From NCBI RefSeq assembly GCF_030499575.1, contig NZ_JASTLC010000001.1, positions 10,068,001-10,132,000 on the forward strand: 64,000 nucleotides of DNA, read 5' to 3'. The DNA comes from Streptomyces sp. DG2A-72. Lineage in GTDB: Bacteria; Actinomycetota; Actinomycetes; Streptomycetales; Streptomycetaceae. Every line of letters starts with the position of its first letter. Position 1 is the first letter of the stretch. The translations under genes and the position numbers were made by a program. Positions 16,121 to 23,365 of the stretch are shown one piece after another. Below the pieces are notes generated by a model that was not told where the DNA came from, made no database searches, and saw only the letters and a program-made list of their open reading frames with translations.

Positions 16121-17342
16121 GGCCGGCCTCCTTGGCGGTACGGGTTGCTGGGGTGCCGCCGTCCACGCCGGCGATGTTCTCGACATGGAAGAGACGGGCG
16201 ATGGGCACGTCTGTGGAGCTGTGGGCGATGATCGAGAAGGCTATGCACACGGCGATCAGGGTGAACGCCTCCTCGCCCTGCGGTATCCCGGCCTGCAGCA
16301 CCAGCAGTCCGTACACCACCGACGCGAAGCCCTTCGGCCCGAACCAGGCGGCCACCAGCTTCTCCTGCTGAGTGAACCGGGTCCCGATGAGGGAGAGCAG
16401 CAGGGATGCTGGGCGGATCAGCACGATGGCCAGGACGACGGCGACGTATCCGCCGAAGGACAGATCGCCGAACAGGTGCGGCGTCAGCAGCGCGCCGAAC
16501 ACCAGCAGCGCCGCGAACTTGGCCAGCTCCGCCAGTGCCTCACCCAGCGGCTCGAAGGCCTCCTTCGCCTCCAGCGAGCGGGCGGTGAGCACGGCGCCCG
16601 CGGAGAACGCGGCGAGGTAGGGGTTGGCGTGTGTGAGATGGCAGACCGCGTAAAGGATCACGCCGATCGCGAGCGGCAGCAGCGGCTGCAGCTTGGGTTC
16701 GGCGCCCAGCAGCCGGAACCGTACGAGCTCGATCACCACGAACGGTAGAACGACTCCGAGGACCAGGCCGAGGACCAGCTCCAGTGCGATCTTCCCGAAG
16801 TCGGCCTCGGCATGCCCGGAGGTCGGCCCCGCCGCGGCGATCAGGATGAGGACGACCGGCAGGGCGAGCCCGTCGTTGATGCCGCTCTCCACGTTCAGCA
16901 ACTGCCGCAGTTTCGCGGGGACTTCCTTGCGTCCGACGATCGCGGAGGCGAACACCGGGTCGGTCGGTGCCAGGACGGCTCCGACGAGGAAGGACGTCGT
17001 CCAGTCCAGGCCCACCAGGAAGTGCGTGATCAGTGCCATGCCGACGAACGCGAGCGGCATGCCGAGCCCGAGGGCTCGGGCCGGGTTCCTCCAGTTCTCC
17101 CGCAGCCTCGGGAAGGAGACGTGCATGCCGTCGGTGAACAGCACCGCGAACAGCGCCAGATCGGCCGTCACGGACACGATCTCGCTGTCCGGTGTGATGT
17201 GGATCAGGCCGAGGAACCCGTCGCTGACGAGCGCGCCGCCGACCAAGAAAAGGAACGATGTCGACAGGACGGTCCGGGCGGCCAGCCCGGACAGCAGCAC
17301 GGCGATGAGCAGCGCCACCCCGAAGACCGCGACGAGCACCAT
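16107..17342 (-). CDS. CPA1-type monovalent cation/proton antiporter
   Basis: A 411-residue polytopic protein with about 12 membrane helices. Characteristic segments are DLALFAVLFTDGMHVSF, GAVLAPTDPVFASAIVG (the transport-site TDP-type motif) and NVESGINDGLALPVVL, the ND pair of CPA1 exchangers. It exchanges Na+ or K+ for protons at the cytoplasmic membrane. First gene of a three-gene overlapping operon with the CBS protein and the frameshifted permease. Confidence 0.9.
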   Translation of the reverse strand: MVLVAVFGVALLIAVLLSGLAARTVLSTSFLFLVGGALVSDGFLGLIHITPDSEIVSVTADLALFAVLFTDGMHVSFPRLRENWRNPARALGLGMPLAFVGMALITHFLVGLDWTTSFLVGAVLAPTDPVFASAIVGRKEVPAKLRQLLNVESGINDGLALPVVLILIAAAGPTSGHAEADFGKIALELVLGLVLGVVLPFVVIELVRFRLLGAEPKLQPLLPLAIGVILYAVCHLTHANPYLAAFSAGAVLTARSLEAKEAFEPLGEALAELAKFAALLVFGALLTPHLFGDLSFGGYVAVVLAIVLIRPASLLLSLIGTRFTQQEKLVAAWFGPKGFASVVYGLLVLQAGIPQGEEAFTLIAVCIAFSIIAHSSTDVPIARLFHVENIAGVDGGTPATRTAKEAGHVGA

Positions 17343-17524
17343 GACCCAGACCCCGATCGGTGAAGAGAGTTGTCCTCAAACCGCCGACCAGGCTTCCCGG
17401 CACACCGCGGGGAACCCTACAGGTCCTTTACGCGGCATTGACACGACCTTGGCACGCAGTCAGACAGGGCTGCCATTGCCGGATCCCGGCAGAGAGCACT
17501 GCCCGTGTCCAGGATCATGTCGGT

Positions 17525-17914
17525 TCACAGCAGTTTCTCGATCTGGCGGAGTTCCTGGCGTGCGGTCTCCGGCTCGGCGCGCTCGCGGTCCAGGACCAGC
17601 AGGAGGAAGAGGCCTTCGTGGGTCCGGCGGGTCAGCGGGCGGAGGAGATGGTATTCGCCGTCGAGGGTGACCAGGATGTCCTCCAGCTGCTCCGGCTTGC
17701 GGCCCATCATGTCCAGGGCGGAGAGATGGGCGCGTACAACGTCTGTGCCGCTGTGGGCGACCCGGTTCAGGTCGAGATCCTTCCGGTGGCTCAGGGTGCC
17801 GAGTGGCATGCGGCTGAGGTAGTCGACGACGGCGACGCCGAGCGCTCCGTCGAGGCGCATCGCCCGGTTGAGCGCGAACTGGATGGCGGACACGGTCGGC
17901 TCCTTCTTCGGCAC
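17525..17914 (-). CDS. conserved small protein, roadblock/LC7-like fold possible
   Basis: A 129-residue soluble protein. The pattern ALNRAMRLDGALGVAVVDYLSRMPLGTL...GTDVVRAHLSALDMMG...EDILVTLDGEYHLLRPL...LFLLLVLDRERA resembles roadblock/LC7-type domains (an alpha-beta-alpha sandwich where a strand ends in a GTD/SG-type turn). In Streptomyces these domains occur in conservon-like sensory systems and as stand-alone proteins. No partner genes are adjacent. Start at 17914; family assignment is moderate. Confidence 0.65.
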   Translation of the reverse strand: MPKKEPTVSAIQFALNRAMRLDGALGVAVVDYLSRMPLGTLSHRKDLDLNRVAHSGTDVVRAHLSALDMMGRKPEQLEDILVTLDGEYHLLRPLTRRTHEGLFLLLVLDRERAEPETARQELRQIEKLL

Positions 17915-18203
17915 AACGGCGATCTTCCGTGCCGACCAGGCTTCCCGGCGCTCCAGTCCCGGCCGACGTCCCTTTGCGGGCCATACGGCGGGTCACCTTT
18001 GCATCGTGCCATGGTTCGCGGCTGTTCGGCTCTCCCCAGGTGGTTTCCCGGCGTGCAGGCCCTGGGCCCGGGCGGATCCGCGGGCGCTTTTCGTCGCGCG
18101 TAGTCCTCCCTGCGACCCGAACCGCGTCCGCCTTGGCCGCCCCCTCCCCGCTGCCACCACCAGTGCACGGTCCTGGAAAGGACTCCCTTCGATGCAGCGT
18201 GTC

Positions 18204-18743
18204 TCATCCGGCAGTCACCGACGAAGAGGACAGCTGAGTGACGGCGGATCCAGGCGGGGCGTGGGTTGCCGTGGGCAACTCGTGGGGTAGGTCCTCCAAC
18301 TGCTGCACGATGAAATCGTCCGTCGCGTCGTCAGGAGTGCCCGCGCTGGTGGAGAACCAGGACCAGGCCCCCGGGGCCAGAGCGACCGCCGCGGCCGTGG
18401 CGATCACGTGGCCGACGCGCCGGAGCCTCGCGCGGCGGTCCAGGTTCCGCCAGGCCGGGCCGGGCGAAGCGTCGTCCGGCTGCCACAGGTCGCCGACCGT
18501 ATCCATCCCGGAGCTGACCGACTCGTCGTGCGGATATCGCGTCCGCGGCCCTGCCCTGTCCGCGCCGACCGTTCGCGGGTGCGGTCCCGGTGCGCGTTCT
18601 CGGGCGGAGGGTTTTTTGGGCGCGGACCGGCGGATCGCGCCCTCGCTGTCCGTAAGGAACTTCAGCCAGACTTCCTCGGAGCCGGACGGCGTACCGCCCC
18701 GCTCTTCGGGTGTTCCCTCGCCGTCTGGCTCTTGGGTGGTCAC
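18204..18743 (-). CDS. single-pass membrane protein, conserved in Streptomyces, function unknown
   Basis: A 179-residue protein. Residues 1-110 are polar and Pro/Arg/Glu-rich, with EVWLKFLTDSEGAIRRSAPKKPSARERA in the first part. One membrane helix follows near 120-138 (VGHVIATAAAVALAPGAWSWF), then about 40 exported residues. GTG at 18743 is chosen because AGGAAG precedes it. The WLKFLTDSE-type start is shared by Streptomyces proteins of unknown role. 17915-18203 upstream of it on the other side is gene-free. Confidence 0.65.
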   Translation of the reverse strand: MTTQEPDGEGTPEERGGTPSGSEEVWLKFLTDSEGAIRRSAPKKPSARERAPGPHPRTVGADRAGPRTRYPHDESVSSGMDTVGDLWQPDDASPGPAWRNLDRRARLRRVGHVIATAAAVALAPGAWSWFSTSAGTPDDATDDFIVQQLEDLPHELPTATHAPPGSAVTQLSSSSVTAG

Positions 18744-18984
18744 GGTCCCAGTCTTCCTGACCCTGCTCACAGGCTGTGGGCAGCGTCTTCCTTGCCCCTG
18801 AGGGGCCGTGCGTGTCCCCAACGGCCCTCGCGTATCGGGCCCCTGGCCGTGTGGTCCAGCGGTGGTGGACCAGCAGAGGCGGGGGAGCCCGCCGACGGCC
18901 GATGCGCCGTCCCGCTTACCTTGCCGGTGTCACTCCTGGGCGCCGGACGGCGGTCAGCCGGCGGCTTGCCCCCCTGTCCGATCA

Positions 18985-18997
18985 TTGCATGATGCAA
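18985..18997. promoter_or_regulatory. MarR-type operator, copy 1
   Basis: TTGCATGATGCAA, a perfect 13-bp dyad. It lies upstream of the lactonase remnant on the plus strand. First of eight related sites between here and 27.9 kb; consensus TTGCAY-N-RTGCAA. Confidence 0.65.
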
Positions 18998-19075
18998 AAT
19001 GAGATCGCCAGTCCCTCCGGCCGCTTTCCGCGCACTTCCCTGCGATGGCTCGGGCGATGCGCCTCGTGCCGCGGC

Positions 19076-19255
19076 GAGGGCGTCACAGACCTGGCGGTGA
19101 CACAGGACGAGAAGTTCCTCCACGTGCAGAACGCCGTCTCCGGCACGGTCGACGGCTTCCGCATCGGCAGGAACGGCTCCCTCACCAAGGTCACCACCGC
19201 CACCGGACTGCCCGCCTTCGCCGAGTCCGGCATGGAGGGCATCGCCGCGGTGTAA
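19076..19255 (+). pseudogene. C-terminal remnant of a lactonase-type beta-propeller
   Basis: The frame ends GVTDLAVTQDEKFLHVQNAV...TVDGFRIGRNGSLTKVTT...GLPAFAESGMEGIAAV, the last blade of the 6-phosphogluconolactonase-like (lactonase) family. Only about 58 residues of an expected 350 or more remain. The upstream part of the frame is unrelated. It retains the operator at 18985, suggesting that a member of the regulon was deleted. Confidence 0.65.
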
Positions 19256-19305
19256 GGGAAAGCGGCCACCGCGGCGCGGACGCCCCGGACACCACGTCCG
19301 GGACG

Positions 19306-19827
19306 TCACGCGCGCGAGCGTCGGTGCTGATGGTGTCCGAGGGACGCGTCGAGGCGTACGAAGGGGATCGCTCGCCCCGCCTCGCGATACGACGCCTCGC
19401 TGCCGTCGATGGGAAAACCCATGTATGCGCACAGACGACGGGCCGTGCGGGGATGCCGGCGGGCGTAGTCGGCCATGATCTCGGCGCCTTCGTCGGGTGT
19501 GGGGAAGCGGGCGGTGACGGCGTGGGGTCGGTTGCCGAATTGGATGAGGGTCTTCGGCTGCTCGCGCAGGTTCTGGTACCAGTCGGCCTTCGGCCCGAAT
19601 CCGGAGGCGACGGTCCAGCTTGCGCCGATCGGGTCGTAGGACACCACTTCGAGGACCACCCTGCGGTCCAGGCCGCTGACGCGGCCGACGTGGTGCAGCA
19701 GGAGCAGCCGCTTTCCGAAGAGGGATCCCAGCCCCGCGCGGAAGAGCAGGATCGGCAGCCGCAGAGCCAGGCGCCGCCATCCGGTGGGGAGTTGGGGGTG
19801 GCGAGATGTGGTTTGTCTGTGTGTCAT
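19306..19827 (-). CDS. F420-dependent nitroreductase-like protein (Ddn family)
   Basis: A 173-residue protein of the deazaflavin-dependent nitroreductase (Ddn/FDOR-B) family: LLLLHHVGRVSGLDRRVVLEVVSYDP, SGFGPKADWYQNLREQPKTLIQFGNRPHAV. The GxKxDWYxNLxxxP segment is the family signature that holds coenzyme F420. These enzymes reduce quinones or other hydrophobic substrates at the membrane. ATG at 19827 follows GGAGG. It diverges from the PP2C gene across a 168-base gap containing a degenerate copy of the TTGCAT operator. Confidence 0.85.
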   Translation of the reverse strand: MTHRQTTSRHPQLPTGWRRLALRLPILLFRAGLGSLFGKRLLLLHHVGRVSGLDRRVVLEVVSYDPIGASWTVASGFGPKADWYQNLREQPKTLIQFGNRPHAVTARFPTPDEGAEIMADYARRHPRTARRLCAYMGFPIDGSEASYREAGRAIPFVRLDASLGHHQHRRSRA

Positions 19828-19912
19828 GGTCGCCTCCGCGGGTCGGGAATATCGGCTCTCGGCCTCGATTGGGTAAAGGACCGGGGTTGTGAGCCGCCTC
19901 GCGCACGCCACC

Positions 19913-19927
19913 TTTGCATAGTCTAAA
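19913..19927. promoter_or_regulatory. MarR-type operator, degenerate copy 2
   Basis: TTTGCATAGTCTAAA, intact in the left half and changed in the right half. It lies in the divergent promoter of the Ddn-like gene (19827) and the PP2C gene (19996). Confidence 0.45.
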
Positions 19928-19995
19928 AGTGAGTGAGGGGCGCCCTGCGGGGACGAGGGGCGGCTCTCGAGCGCGCGACACCGCTGGAGTGCGAC

Positions 19996-21084
19996 ATGAC
20001 CGACAAGAGGCCGCCATCGAGCTGGACCGTGCTGTCTTGGATGCCGGTTGTGGTGATGGCGATCGTCGCGGTGATGGACGTCGTGGCCGGTCCGGGGGTC
20101 GGGTTTCTCCCGCTCGTCTCGCTCGGGCCTGCCTTCTCCGGGCTGGTCGGGGGGTGGCGTCGTACGGCGGTGTTCGGGCTCGTGGCCCTGGTGCTGTGCG
20201 TGGCGCTCGGGTTGTACGACGGGTTGTTCGAGGAGCGTCGGGGGTTCACCGCGCTGGCCTCGGTGGCCGGCGTGACGGGCGTCGGCATCGCGGCGGCCGT
20301 GATGCGTTCGCGCCGGGAGGGGGAGCTGGCCAGTGTCCGGTCGATCGCGGAGGTGGCTCAGCGGGTGCTGCTGCGGCCGGTGCCGCTGACGGCGGGGCCG
20401 TTGCAGGCGGCCGTGTCGTACACCTCGGCTGTCGCGGAGGCGCGCATCGGCGGGGACCTGTACGAGGTGGTGGCCTCGCCGCACGGCATCCGGGTGATCG
20501 TGGGCGATGTGCAGGGCAAGGGACTTGCCGCGGTGGAGACGGCGGCTGTCGTCCTTGGCGCGTTCCGGGAGGCGGCGCACGACGAGCCGGACCTGGTGGG
20601 GCTCGGCGAACGCCTGGAACGCAGCGTGGCGCGGGAGTTGGAGGGCGAGAAGTTCGTCACCGCGATCCTCGCCGAGATCGGCACCCGCCACCAGGCCGTC
20701 TTCCTCAACTACGGCCATCCCGCCCCCATGGTCGTACGCAAGGGCGGCACGGTCGACTTCCCGCAGCCGCCCGCCTACGCGCTTCCGCTGGGGCTGGGCG
20801 CCCACGGGAGCGAGGGCCCGAAGCCGTATCGGGTCGACTTCGCCCCCGGCGAGCAGCTCCTGCTGTACACCGACGGCGTCACCGAGGCCCGGGACCAGGA
20901 CGGCCGCTTCTATCCCGTCGGAGAGCGGGCGCACCTGCTGAAGGATTCCGACGCGCACCGGGCCCTGGACGCCCTGCGCGCGGATCTCGCTCAGCACGCC
21001 GCCGGGCCACCGCACGACGACGCCGCGATGCTCCTGCTCCGCTACCACGGTCACGAGGAAGGAAAATCTGTTCCCATCGCCTGA
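19996..21084 (+). CDS. membrane PP2C-type (SpoIIE-like) serine phosphatase
   Basis: A 362-residue protein. Three hydrophobic helices fill residues 10-85. The cytoplasmic PP2C/SpoIIE domain spans about 130-355, with metal-binding motifs EARIGGDLYEVV, VGDVQGKGLAA, LNYGHPAPMV, LLLYTDGVTEARD and PHDDAAMLLLRY. All expected Asp residues are present. Such proteins dephosphorylate anti-sigma antagonists in stress signalling. The start is the ATG at 19996 rather than 19933. A MarR gene follows after 34 bases and is probably co-transcribed. Confidence 0.88.
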   Translation: MTDKRPPSSWTVLSWMPVVVMAIVAVMDVVAGPGVGFLPLVSLGPAFSGLVGGWRRTAVFGLVALVLCVALGLYDGLFEERRGFTALASVAGVTGVGIAAAVMRSRREGELASVRSIAEVAQRVLLRPVPLTAGPLQAAVSYTSAVAEARIGGDLYEVVASPHGIRVIVGDVQGKGLAAVETAAVVLGAFREAAHDEPDLVGLGERLERSVARELEGEKFVTAILAEIGTRHQAVFLNYGHPAPMVVRKGGTVDFPQPPAYALPLGLGAHGSEGPKPYRVDFAPGEQLLLYTDGVTEARDQDGRFYPVGERAHLLKDSDAHRALDALRADLAQHAAGPPHDDAAMLLLRYHGHEEGKSVPIA

Positions 21085-21118
21085 GTGAGCAGGGACTTCG
21101 GCACGGTACAAAGGACGT

Positions 21119-21655
21119 ATGCCGGAGCGCGAGACCCCCGCGGGGGCGATGGACGATGTTGACGTGGTGACCCGTGCGGTGCTGACAGCGTCGCGACTGC
21201 TGGTGGCGGTCTCCGCCCGTTCCCTCGCCGAGGTCGAGGAGAGAGTGACGCTCCCGCAGTTCAGGATGCTGGTGGTGCTGTCCACGCGCGGAGCGACCAA
21301 GCTGGTCGCGCTCGCCGACCTGCTCCAGGTGGCGCCGTCCACCGCGATGCGGATGGTGGACCGGCTGATCGCGGCCGGGTTGGCCGACCGGAGCCTCAAC
21401 CCCGGCAACCGCCGTGAGACCCTCCTGCAGCTCACCGAGGAAGGCCGGCGTACGGTCGAGGACGTCACCGCCCGGCGCCGAGCCGAGATCGCCGCGATCG
21501 TCGAGCGGCTCACCCCTACCCAGCGGCTGGCGCTCATGGAGGCCCTCGCCGCCTTCAACGAGGCCGGGGGAGAGCCCCTGGCGCCGGCGCTCGATGACGC
21601 GGAACCGCACCCGCTGGGCTGGGCGGTGGACGTCCCGGCGGCCCGCGACGCCTGA
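21119..21655 (+). CDS. MarR-family transcriptional regulator, candidate master of the TTGCAY regulon
   Basis: A 178-residue MarR protein: LPQFRMLVVLSTRGATKLVALADLLQVAPSTAMRMVDRLIAAGLADRSLNPGNRRETLLQLTEEG, with the recognition helix PSTAMRMVDRL and a wing with NRRET. AAAGGA precedes the ATG. It is downstream of the PP2C gene in the same direction. MarR dimers bind 13-18 bp palindromes, and eight TTGCAY-N-RTGCAA sites surround it, so autoregulation and control of nearby genes is the simplest reading. No Cys suggests a ligand rather than oxidation signal. Confidence 0.88.
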   Translation: MPERETPAGAMDDVDVVTRAVLTASRLLVAVSARSLAEVEERVTLPQFRMLVVLSTRGATKLVALADLLQVAPSTAMRMVDRLIAAGLADRSLNPGNRRETLLQLTEEGRRTVEDVTARRRAEIAAIVERLTPTQRLALMEALAAFNEAGGEPLAPALDDAEPHPLGWAVDVPAARDA

Positions 21656-21705
21656 TGTGCCGGGCGTCACTGTCGGATTTGGGCTGCTGTTCTCCGCGCT
21701 GCGTT

Positions 21706-21718
21706 TTGCATAATGCAA
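21706..21718. promoter_or_regulatory. MarR-type operator, copy 3
   Basis: TTGCATAATGCAA, perfect dyad, 78 bases upstream of the ATG of the frameshifted membrane gene at 21796. Confidence 0.7.
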
Positions 21719-21795
21719 GCGAATGTTGGGGGTCCGTGGTTTCGCTGCCTGGATGGCGGACGCTGAAGGACGCCGATAAGGGGAGGGAAACGCGC

Positions 21796-22450
21796 ATGCG
21801 CCGACGACGTCCTCCCCGGCCCGCGCAGGAACGGCACCTGATGGCGCATTCTGCGGAGCACGGTGTGGGGGCCCGCCGAGTTCGTCGGCCTGCCGCCGTG
21901 GTGGCTGGTGGCTGAAGCGCTTCTCGCCGGATGCGCGCGAGCGGGAGCGATCGTCGGGGCCGCAGCAGCCGGTGCCTGGTACGGGATTTCCGGGCTGGCG
22001 GACGGCGAGGGCGGCCTGGCGTGTGCCGCCGCGCTCGCCCTCTACCTCTGCGTGGTACGGGGCTGTCGGCCTGGTGCTGGCGGAGCGGGGGCGCGTGGAA
22101 TCCGCTGTGGTGACCTCGGTCGAGGGCGGACCAGGAGCGGTTTCCAGTCGCGGCCGCTACCTCTGCTCGGTTGCTGACCGCGACGGCGTACCGCTGCAGG
22201 TCCGCATCTGGCGCGGCTGCGGGCAGACCACCCAACCCGGTGATGCCATTGCCGTCGTGTACGACTCGAAGGGGCGCGTGCCGCCGCGCGGCGTGGAGGC
22301 CGGAGCGACCCGTTCGGGCCCTCTGCGCGACCTGGGCGGCTGTGCCGCCGCGCTCGTCGTCGTGTGCGTGATCGCGGTCGTACGCTCCTACCGGATCTCC
22401 CACACCGCCTCCGCCCCTCCTGTCGTCCGTCCTCCGCGGCTGCACCGTGA
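21796..22450 (+). pseudogene. frameshifted membrane protein
   Basis: A start at 21796 gives MRRRRPPRPAQERHLMAHSAEH, then near 21862 the frame must shift to give WGPAEFVGLPPWWLVAEALLAG and a helix AGAIVGAAAAGAWYGI. Near 22055 a second shift leads to GLVLAERGRVESAVVTSVEG, a small beta domain with RYLCSVADRDGVPLQVRIWRGC and GDAIAVVYDSKGRVPPRG, and a last helix GGCAAALVVVCVIAVV. The two-helix plus beta-domain layout resembles DUF3592-like proteins. Two frameshifts make it a pseudogene unless they are sequence errors. Confidence 0.6.
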
Positions 22451-22471
22451 CAGGGTGCGCCCCCTCGCCGT

Positions 22472-23212
22472 TCACCCGACGGTCGGGCTGGGTGTCGGGG
22501 AACTGGTGTTGACGTCCAGGTCCGGGCGCGGGGTGAGGGCGACCAAGGGGGCACCGGGCTGGGCCGCGGGCGGGGTCAGCTGGTCCTTGGGGAGCTTGGG
22601 CGGGGAGGTCTGCTGGAAGTTGACCTGCTCGTAGTTGACCAGGCCGGTCTTCTCCAGGACCGTGATGTGGTCCAGAACCGTGTCGTTGGCCAGGTCGGCC
22701 AGCTGGCGGACCAGGACGTTCTCGGTGCTGGCGCGGATCTTGGCGATGGCGGGGAAGATCTGGCCGTGGGTGACGCGCATGATACTGACGGCGGTGGAGT
22801 CGAACTCCTTGCCGCTCTTGGAATCCACGGTCGCCACGAACTGCTGTTGCTGAGGGCTGGCCTGGTTGGGCAGGGTGATGTTCAGCTCCGGTGCGATCTT
22901 CCGGCACATCTCATCGAGCCCGGCGTGGCCGACGATCAGGTGCTCGCCGGCCTCCTTCATCTCCTTCGTGGTGCCCCGCTCCATCGCCATCTCTCCCAAG
23001 GGGTACTCCCACAGGCCGGCCGCGCGGACCTTGACGACGAAGTCGCGGTTGGCCTCGGTCAGCGGGCCGTACTGGGTGTTGGCGATGATGCGGGACGTGT
23101 TCGTCGCCGCGTTCTCGATGCCGAGCATGGCGGGGTAGGCGAGGGCGGCGAGGGTCAGACCCATCGCGCCGACCACGAAGACGGTCCCGGCCTTGTTGCG
23201 GGAGATCGGCAT
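22472..23212 (-). CDS. DUF4142 exported protein
   Basis: A 246-residue exported protein with an N-terminal signal anchor (residues 8-30). The DUF4142 helical bundle follows: LTEANRDFVVKVRAAGLWEYPLGEMAMERGTTKEMKEAGEHLIVGHAGLDEMCRKIA... and SGKEFDSTAVSIMRVTHGQIFPAIAKIRAST. The C-terminal 40 residues are Pro/Thr-rich. ATG 23212 follows GGAGG. The domain has ferritin-like helices but a proven function is lacking. A cluster of operator half-sites lies upstream (23276-23297). Confidence 0.85.
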   Translation of the reverse strand: MPISRNKAGTVFVVGAMGLTLAALAYPAMLGIENAATNTSRIIANTQYGPLTEANRDFVVKVRAAGLWEYPLGEMAMERGTTKEMKEAGEHLIVGHAGLDEMCRKIAPELNITLPNQASPQQQQFVATVDSKSGKEFDSTAVSIMRVTHGQIFPAIAKIRASTENVLVRQLADLANDTVLDHITVLEKTGLVNYEQVNFQQTSPPKLPKDQLTPPAAQPGAPLVALTPRPDLDVNTSSPTPSPTVG

Positions 23213-23275
23213 GGAGCCTCCTGACGTGAGCGAGCTGTGTGTCAGGGGGTACGTGCGCGCAGGGCCCAACCATCA

Positions 23276-23297
23276 TTGCACTAGGTAAATTTTGCAC
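23276..23297. promoter_or_regulatory. MarR-type operator, degenerate copy 4
   Basis: TTGCACTAGGTAAA followed at once by TTTTGCAC: one poor dyad plus an additional half-site, 64 bases before the DUF4142 start. Confidence 0.45.
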
Positions 23298-23365
23298 TGG
23301 GGAGCGTGATGTGCATCACAAGCCGTTGCCCTTCGGTGTCCAGCAGTCGCGGTGAGCGCCCCATC

